From: Betaproteobacteria bacterium
Lineage (GTDB): Bacteria > Pseudomonadota > Gammaproteobacteria > Burkholderiales > Burkholderiaceae_C
Direction: 5' to 3'
Assembly: GCA_013289985.1 (NCBI GenBank)
Contig: JABCYW010000031.1
Span: 1-49,144, forward strand
DNA length: 49,144 nt
Positions within the stretch are counted from its first letter, which is position 1. Every line of letters starts with the position of its first letter. Position numbers and translations under genes: made by a program. Shown here in pieces: positions 42,963 through 49,144 of this stretch. Under the pieces are notes generated by a model. That model did no database searches and was not told the DNA's origin. It saw nothing but the letters and a program-made list of their open reading frames with translations.

Positions 42963-45206
42963 CTACGGCCTGCCGATGAACAGCGCCACGCCCAGCTCCC
43001 CGCGCGGCGCATAGGTGAGCCCCAGGTACATCGGCCCGATGCCGGTGTCCGCGCCCAGGTACAGGCTGCCGCCGCCGCGCAGGTGCGCGAGCGACATCTC
43101 CGAGCGGTCGTCCCACGCGTTGCCGGCCTCCAGCGACGCGCCCACGAAGAAGCCGCGCGCGAAGACAGGCGTCTGGCTGAGCCGCATGTACCAGTTGAGG
43201 CGGCCGAACAGCACGGCATTGCCCGAGAGCTGGTCGGGCCGGTAGCCGGAGAGCTGCTGGAATCCGCCCAGCGTGTACTGGTCGACGGCCAGCTGCGCGT
43301 TCTCGTCGGACAGCTTCACGGCGCCGTGCAGCTCGAAGGTGCTGCGGCCGAAGGTGTCGACCACCGTGCCTTCCACCGAGCCGCGCGCCATGTGCTCGCT
43401 GCGTCGCAGCCGCCGCGTGCCCACCACGCTCTCGCCCTCGAGGCGGTAGCCGCTGGTGGGAAAGTTGACGTAGTCCAGCTGGTCGACGACGCCGCGCACG
43501 CGCAGGCCGTCCTCCTGCCAGACCTGCGCCTGCGTGGGGCCCGTCCAGGCCGCCGACAGCAGCGTGGGCGTGGTGGAGGTGGTCAGGTGCACGAAGCCCG
43601 CGCGCAGCTCGCCCAGGCGGCTGAAGGGCAGGCCGAAGTCCAGGCCCGCCTGGCCGGTGGAGCGCAGGAACTGCGCCACCTCGGTGCCGTCGGTGGCGTA
43701 GGCCGTGCGGTGCTGGCGGTCGCCCGCGATGTAGGCCGCGGTGAACCAGTCGGAGCTGTCGTCGATGTTGCGCCACAGCGGGTGGTAGATCTCCGAGAAG
43801 ATCGCCGGGCGCTCGCCGACCTGCACGAAGTTGCGCCACTCGGTGCCGTTCTCGGTGAGCCAGTGGTGGTTGTGGCTCAGCTTGACGTCGAAGCCGCTGT
43901 GGCCGGAGAAGTCGGCGTGCAGGTCGAGGCCGGCGCGCAGGTAGTTGGGGCCCCAGGGCTTGTCCTGCAGGTCGAAGACGAGCGTCTCGCCGGCGGGGCC
44001 GGGCACCAGGCGGTAGTCGGCGCTCGTGTAGTCGCCGCTGGCCGCCAGCCGGCGCGCGTCGGCCTCGGCCTTCTTCGTGTCGAACAGCTCGCCGGCCTGC
44101 GACTGCAGCTTGGCCTCGAAGCGGCCCGGGTTGGTCTGCAGCGAGCCCTCGAACTTCACGGCCAGCAACGGCGTGGGCTCCATGGGCTGCTGCACGTGCG
44201 CCGCGAGCCACTGCGCGTACTCGGGCGCCGGGGCCGCGTAGGCGGCTAGCCTGCCCGCCTGCGCCTGGGCGTAGTCGTCGCCGATCTTGATCAGTTCGGC
44301 GGCGCGGCCGAAGTCGCTGGAGGTGAGCTTGCCGAGGTCGGGGCCGAGCAGCAGGTCGTGCGGTCCCAGCGTGGCGATGCTGCGCTCGACGTTCTGTTCG
44401 ATGAGGATCGCGATCATCTGCTCGCTGAGCCCCACCACCGACGACAGCGCGTCGCGTCCGGACAGCGGCGTGCCGATGTTGATCACGATCACCTCGTCGA
44501 CGCCCATCGCGCGCGCGATGTCCACCGGCAGGTTGTCCACCAGCCCGCCGTCACCCAGGAGGTGGCCGTCCACCTCGGTGGGCGCGAACACGCCCGGCAC
44601 GCTCATGCTGGAGCGCAGCGCCACCGCGAGGTCGCCGTGCGAGAGGATCACGGGCTTGCCGGTCTCCATGTCGGTGGCCACGGCGCGGAACGGGATCGGC
44701 AGGCGGTCGAAGTCGTCCACGTGGCGCACCGGCAGCGTCAGGCGGCGCAGCAACAGCTCGAGGCCGCGGCTGGACAAGGCCCCCTGCGGCGCGCTGAGCT
44801 GGCCGTCGTGCACGCCGAACTCGAGGCCGGTGGAGATCTCGAAGTCCTCCTCCTTGCGGCGCTGCGACAGGAAGGGCCGTGCGACGCGCGTCGCGAACAG
44901 CGCGTCCCAGTCGATGCGGCGCAGCTCGGTCTCCAGCTGCTCGGCGCTCATGCCGCTGGCATAGAGACCGCCGACGATCGCGCCCATCGACGTGCCCGCG
45001 ATGGCGTCTATGCGCACGTGCGCGCGCTCCAGCGCCTTGAGCACGCCCACGTGCGCGAGCCCGCGCGCGCCACCGCCCGAGAGCACGAGCCCGATGCGCG
45101 GGTGGCTGGCGGCCGAGGCCGGCGCCGACGCGGCCGCCTGGCCGAAGGCCGTGCCGGAAAGCGAGCACGCGAACGTCAGCGCGGCGAGCGCGAGGCGGAG
45201 GGTCAT
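42963..45206 (-). CDS. Patatin-like phospholipase with C-terminal outer-membrane barrel (PlpD-like, type V secretion)
   Basis: This is a 747-residue protein with a signal peptide (about 1-22). The patatin domain has GLVLSGGGARGLAHVG (39-54), the GTSMG nucleophile elbow (Ser73), and the DGG motif with Asp219 in GDGGLVDN. A POTRA-like segment follows (PLLAVKFEGSLQTNPGRFEAKLQ), then a predicted 16-stranded barrel ending LGVALFIGRP. This is the layout of type Vd autotransporters such as PlpD. The start at 45206 is chosen; 45215 (MRGMTL) is equally possible. The passenger may be a lipase acting at the cell surface. Confidence 0.88.
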   Translation of the reverse strand: MTLRLALAALTFACSLSGTAFGQAAASAPASAASHPRIGLVLSGGGARGLAHVGVLKALERAHVRIDAIAGTSMGAIVGGLYASGMSAEQLETELRRIDWDALFATRVARPFLSQRRKEEDFEISTGLEFGVHDGQLSAPQGALSSRGLELLLRRLTLPVRHVDDFDRLPIPFRAVATDMETGKPVILSHGDLAVALRSSMSVPGVFAPTEVDGHLLGDGGLVDNLPVDIARAMGVDEVIVINIGTPLSGRDALSSVVGLSEQMIAILIEQNVERSIATLGPHDLLLGPDLGKLTSSDFGRAAELIKIGDDYAQAQAGRLAAYAAPAPEYAQWLAAHVQQPMEPTPLLAVKFEGSLQTNPGRFEAKLQSQAGELFDTKKAEADARRLAASGDYTSADYRLVPGPAGETLVFDLQDKPWGPNYLRAGLDLHADFSGHSGFDVKLSHNHHWLTENGTEWRNFVQVGERPAIFSEIYHPLWRNIDDSSDWFTAAYIAGDRQHRTAYATDGTEVAQFLRSTGQAGLDFGLPFSRLGELRAGFVHLTTSTTPTLLSAAWTGPTQAQVWQEDGLRVRGVVDQLDYVNFPTSGYRLEGESVVGTRRLRRSEHMARGSVEGTVVDTFGRSTFELHGAVKLSDENAQLAVDQYTLGGFQQLSGYRPDQLSGNAVLFGRLNWYMRLSQTPVFARGFFVGASLEAGNAWDDRSEMSLAHLRGGGSLYLGADTGIGPMYLGLTYAPRGELGVALFIGRP

Positions 45207-45262
45207 GCCGCGCATTCTGCCGGGCGTGACGGCTCGCGATCGGGTTCCCTGGAACAGCGACG

Positions 45263-45292
45263 AAAAAAAGGGACTGCCGAGGCAGTCCCTTT
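45263..45292 (-). terminator. Intrinsic terminator of groEL
   Basis: A 12-bp perfect stem (45267-45278 with 45281-45292) is followed on the minus strand by a run of seven T at 45269-45263. It lies 57 bases past the groEL stop. It should stop groESL transcription before the patatin gene, which therefore needs its own promoter. Confidence 0.9.
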
Positions 45293-45348
45293 CGATCGGT
45301 TGTCGCGAGCGCGACGGCTCCAGGCGCCGAGGCGCCCGGATGCGGACA

Positions 45349-47444
<2,096 letters not shown>

Positions 47445-47554
47445 TTCATCTCCTTCAATGCAATTCGCAGTAAGCCTGGCGGCGGGTCAGCTCAGAAGTG
47501 AGTGCCTGCTCGCCTGGGTTTGGGCAAGTGCTCCGGCGGCGCATGCCACCTTCG

Positions 47555-47581
47555 CTAGCACTCGCGGGTGGTGAGTGCTAG
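47555..47581. promoter_or_regulatory. CIRCE element (HrcA operator) of groESL
   Basis: CTAGCACTC and GAGTGCTAG surround nine bases, a complete match to the TTAGCACTC-N9-GAGTGCTAA core except for the outermost base on each side. It starts just after the -10 box, so HrcA would block transcription when unstressed. Confidence 0.95.
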
Positions 47582-47586
47582 CAAGC

Positions 47587-47615
47587 ATTATAGGGACCGC
47601 GCGTGACGATTCAAG
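47587..47615 (-). promoter_or_regulatory. groESL promoter
   Basis: On the minus strand TTGAAT (47614-47609) and a perfect TATAAT (47592-47587) are 16 bases apart. CTTGAA at 47615-47610, with CCCTATAA after 14 bases, also partly matches the heat-shock sigma-32 pattern. So dual control by RpoH and HrcA is possible. Confidence 0.8.
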
Positions 47616-47769
47616 AGTGGGGTTGTGGGAGGCTGGGACTGATCCCATCGCGAGGCCGTGGGCCTACTGCCGAAGGCTTACGTGAACGGGTCCGTAGTAG
47701 GGGGGCGTAGCGCGCGTCACTACTCGCGGCACCGGGACGCAAGCTGACACGGTGGCGCGAGGAGCACTT
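47616..47769. other. Gene-free stretch upstream of the groESL promoter
   Basis: Together with the promoter region, 47445-47769 is a 325-base gap. Nothing gene-like or repeated was seen in this part; the base composition is less GC-rich than to the left. Confidence 0.5.
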
Positions 47770-48357
47770 TCAGGCAGCGGCGTTGCTGCCTCGAAGGAAT
47801 TCTGTGCCGATCGAGATCAACGTGATGCCGAGAGGAACGCAGGCCATCGCCATGGCTGCTTGCCAGCGACGGTGTTGAATTCCGCGCCAACGGCGACGCA
47901 GATCGACTCGGATACGGCGGCCCCGCTCCGCGTAGAAGCGAACCAGCAGCGCCATGGCCATGTCATAGACGAACAGGACTGCGTACTTCGCGGGCGAGAG
48001 CGTCCCCCAGCGTTCTGCGACCACGAGAATCCCGAAGACGAACCATGCCGTGAAGGTCAGGGCATACAGGTAGTAGAGCGTGCCCTCCATGAGGGTTAGT
48101 GCCATGTCGGCGATCGGACGACGACGCCGAGGGTTTGGGACCTTTAGCGAAGCTTGCACTGCTGCCCATGCGCGACGCGCGGCCAGTGCCATCCAGCGAC
48201 CTGCGGCCTGGATTTCCGGTTCCCGCAGAACCTTGAGGATGGACATCACCAACGGCGGCAGAGCTCCCAACACGGAGAGCGCGAACGCGATCCGGCACCA
48301 TGGATTGTTCAGATCTACGCCGTTTGGGACCGCTATCGAGAAGCTGGGGGTTGACAT
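47770..48357 (-). CDS. Uncharacterised four-helix membrane protein
   Basis: This is a 195-residue protein with four hydrophobic segments: around IAFALSVLGALPPLVMSIL, LYYLYALTFTAWFVFGILVV, YAVLFVYDMAMALLVRFYA and AMAMACVPLGITLISIGTEF. Arg-rich loops lie between them (PNPRRRRPI, RGRRIRVDLRRRWRG). I recognise no family. The second of two adjacent ATGs (48357) is chosen because GGAG lies five bases upstream; the first (48360) is too close to it. Codon use is less GC-biased than in the conserved genes to the left, so it may belong to an accessory segment. Confidence 0.7.
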   Translation of the reverse strand: MSTPSFSIAVPNGVDLNNPWCRIAFALSVLGALPPLVMSILKVLREPEIQAAGRWMALAARRAWAAVQASLKVPNPRRRRPIADMALTLMEGTLYYLYALTFTAWFVFGILVVAERWGTLSPAKYAVLFVYDMAMALLVRFYAERGRRIRVDLRRRWRGIQHRRWQAAMAMACVPLGITLISIGTEFLRGSNAAA

Positions 48358-48784
48358 CATGTCTCCTCTGGTTAGGTGGTGCCAGCGTACGTAGACCACC
48401 AGTTCGCTGCCAGTGCCAACTCTCGGGATTCACAACCTGGCCTACTTCGTACTGGACTCCTTAGCCGCGCTCTCAGCGTGACCTGACCTAGGCGACAGCC
48501 TGCGAGACCTGCCGCTGCTACCGAGCGGAACACTCACGCCAGCCGTTGTCCATGGCCGTGCCAGCAAGAGTCTTCGAGCAAGCACGAATGCACGGGGCAG
48601 TAGCGCCAGGCTTCGAAGCGGCGACTGTCGGTTCCCATTCAATCCCGGATCACCGCTGCGTCTTTCCGAGAGCAATCTCATGCGCTTTTCCGAGAGCAAT
48701 TTCATGCGCCTTCCCGTTCAGGAGCAGTGACAACCACTGGCACTTCGGGATGAGGCGCAAACCGGTGTGGGCGCGCCTCGGCAC
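48358..48784. other. 427-base gap with no convincing gene
   Basis: Open frames exist on both strands (for example 48442-48705 minus), but none has a recognisable protein or good context. The stretch contains a 24-base tandem duplication (48662-48709). Confidence 0.5.
48662..48709. repeat. Two-copy tandem repeat of 24 bases
   Basis: The units start with CTTTCCGAGAGCAAT or CTTTTCCGAGAGCAAT and end in TCATGCG, and differ at very few positions. Spacing of the shared CCGAGAGCAAT (48666 and 48690) is exactly 24, a multiple of three. Confidence 0.8.
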
Positions 48785-49144
48785 TCACCGTTCGGTCAGC
48801 ACCTTGGCAACGATCTTTCGCGCGTGAAGCAGGACGGATTTGTGCTCCGCTGCGGAGACCTCGACGAAGCCGAGTCCTCGGAGCAAGAAGATTCCCTCAA
48901 CCGCCAGCAAGGCGTGGCGAACCTCATGAGCGGCGCCAGATTCAGAGAGCAGCGGATCGAGCAACGCGCGGTAGTACCGTCTCGCAGGCTCCATCATGTC
49001 GGGCGCGTGTACTAGCGCCGTCACGAGAAAGGCCGCCTTCTGTGTCGCGGCGTCATCCTCGTGTAGCGCTTCGTCGATGTGGGCCAGTACCAGCTCGAAA
49101 GGCTTGAGCGGTCGGTCCCCGAGCCGCTGACGCACCGCTGTCTG
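48785..49144 (-). CDS. Partial regulator-like protein, possibly a TetR-family C-terminal domain
   Basis: About 119 residues are visible and the frame runs open through the right edge, so the N-terminus lies outside. The visible part is all-helical (LKPFELVLAHIDEALHEDDAATQKAAFLVTALVHAPDMMEPARRYYRALLDPLL, then AAHEVRHALLAVEGIFLLRGLGF). This resembles the ligand-binding half of a TetR/AcrR regulator, which would place the helix-turn-helix beyond the window. I am not certain of the family. A GTG at 49135 could start a short protein but has no ribosome site. Confidence 0.55.
   Translation of the reverse strand, partial: QTAVRQRLGDRPLKPFELVLAHIDEALHEDDAATQKAAFLVTALVHAPDMMEPARRYYRALLDPLLSESGAAHEVRHALLAVEGIFLLRGLGFVEVSAAEHKSVLLHARKIVAKVLTER

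Noticed and set aside
48442..48705. An 87-codon minus-strand frame
   Set aside because: Low-complexity Arg/Ser/Leu translation, and its start lies in the tandem repeat; no independent support.

Overview
The window is high-GC chromosomal DNA with tightly packed genes. It most resembles a betaproteobacterium of the order Burkholderiales (Roseateles/Mitsuaria/Leptothrix-like). The grounds are the gene families and their order (a complete type II secretion cluster, groES-groEL under a CIRCE element, YceH, EngB next to a c4-type cytochrome) and strongly GC-biased codons. No tRNA, rRNA, CRISPR array, insertion sequence or prophage was seen. The left edge cuts gspF and the right edge cuts a possible TetR-type regulator.

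Layout. 1-11054: type II secretion system. gspG-H-I-J-K-L-M-N-D-E-F run on the minus strand, and a short gspC is divergent. 11055-11283: a compact set of interlocking inverted repeats. 11284-13790: a HAD hydrolase with a Cys-rich CWC protein (minus), then a stress operon with a small ORF, two Hsp20 chaperones and an unknown 91-residue protein (plus). 13810-17909: malonyl-CoA synthetase, an ECF42-like sigma factor with its YCII/DGPF partner, and a crotonase-family protein. 17936-23357: a DUF4397 lipoprotein, a PD40 beta-propeller protein, an SMP-30 lactonase-like protein and a subtilase. 23436-27838: an MFS transporter facing a TetR gene across a palindromic operator; the TetR gene overlaps a PLP-dependent deaminase/aldolase gene that is followed by an FAD-linked sugar-lactone oxidase. 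28180-36533: a GNAT-type protein, a double-length UvrA (1926 residues), a MazE-like remnant and an acyltransferase. 36644-42958: a 2OG-Fe(II) oxygenase, a dihaem peroxidase divergent from an AcpA-like phosphoesterase, YceH, a dihaem cytochrome c and EngB. 42963-47444: a patatin-type outer-membrane protein, then groEL and groES. 47445-49144: more AT-rich DNA with a four-helix membrane protein and a partial regulator.

How the genes work together. The secretion cluster supplies a full pseudopilus, platform, ATPase and secretin. The predicted secreted or periplasmic products elsewhere (subtilase, PD40 protein, AcpA-like lipoprotein) are possible clients, but that is inference. The MFS/TetR/aldolase/oxidase block looks like a self-regulated metabolic or export unit of unknown substrate.

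I found no defence island or obviously new multi-gene machine. The most interesting signals are the double UvrA, a structured intergenic repeat present twice with compensatory stem changes, the interlocking inverted repeats at 11077-11264, the shared operator at 24616-24666, and the aldolase/lactone-oxidase operon.
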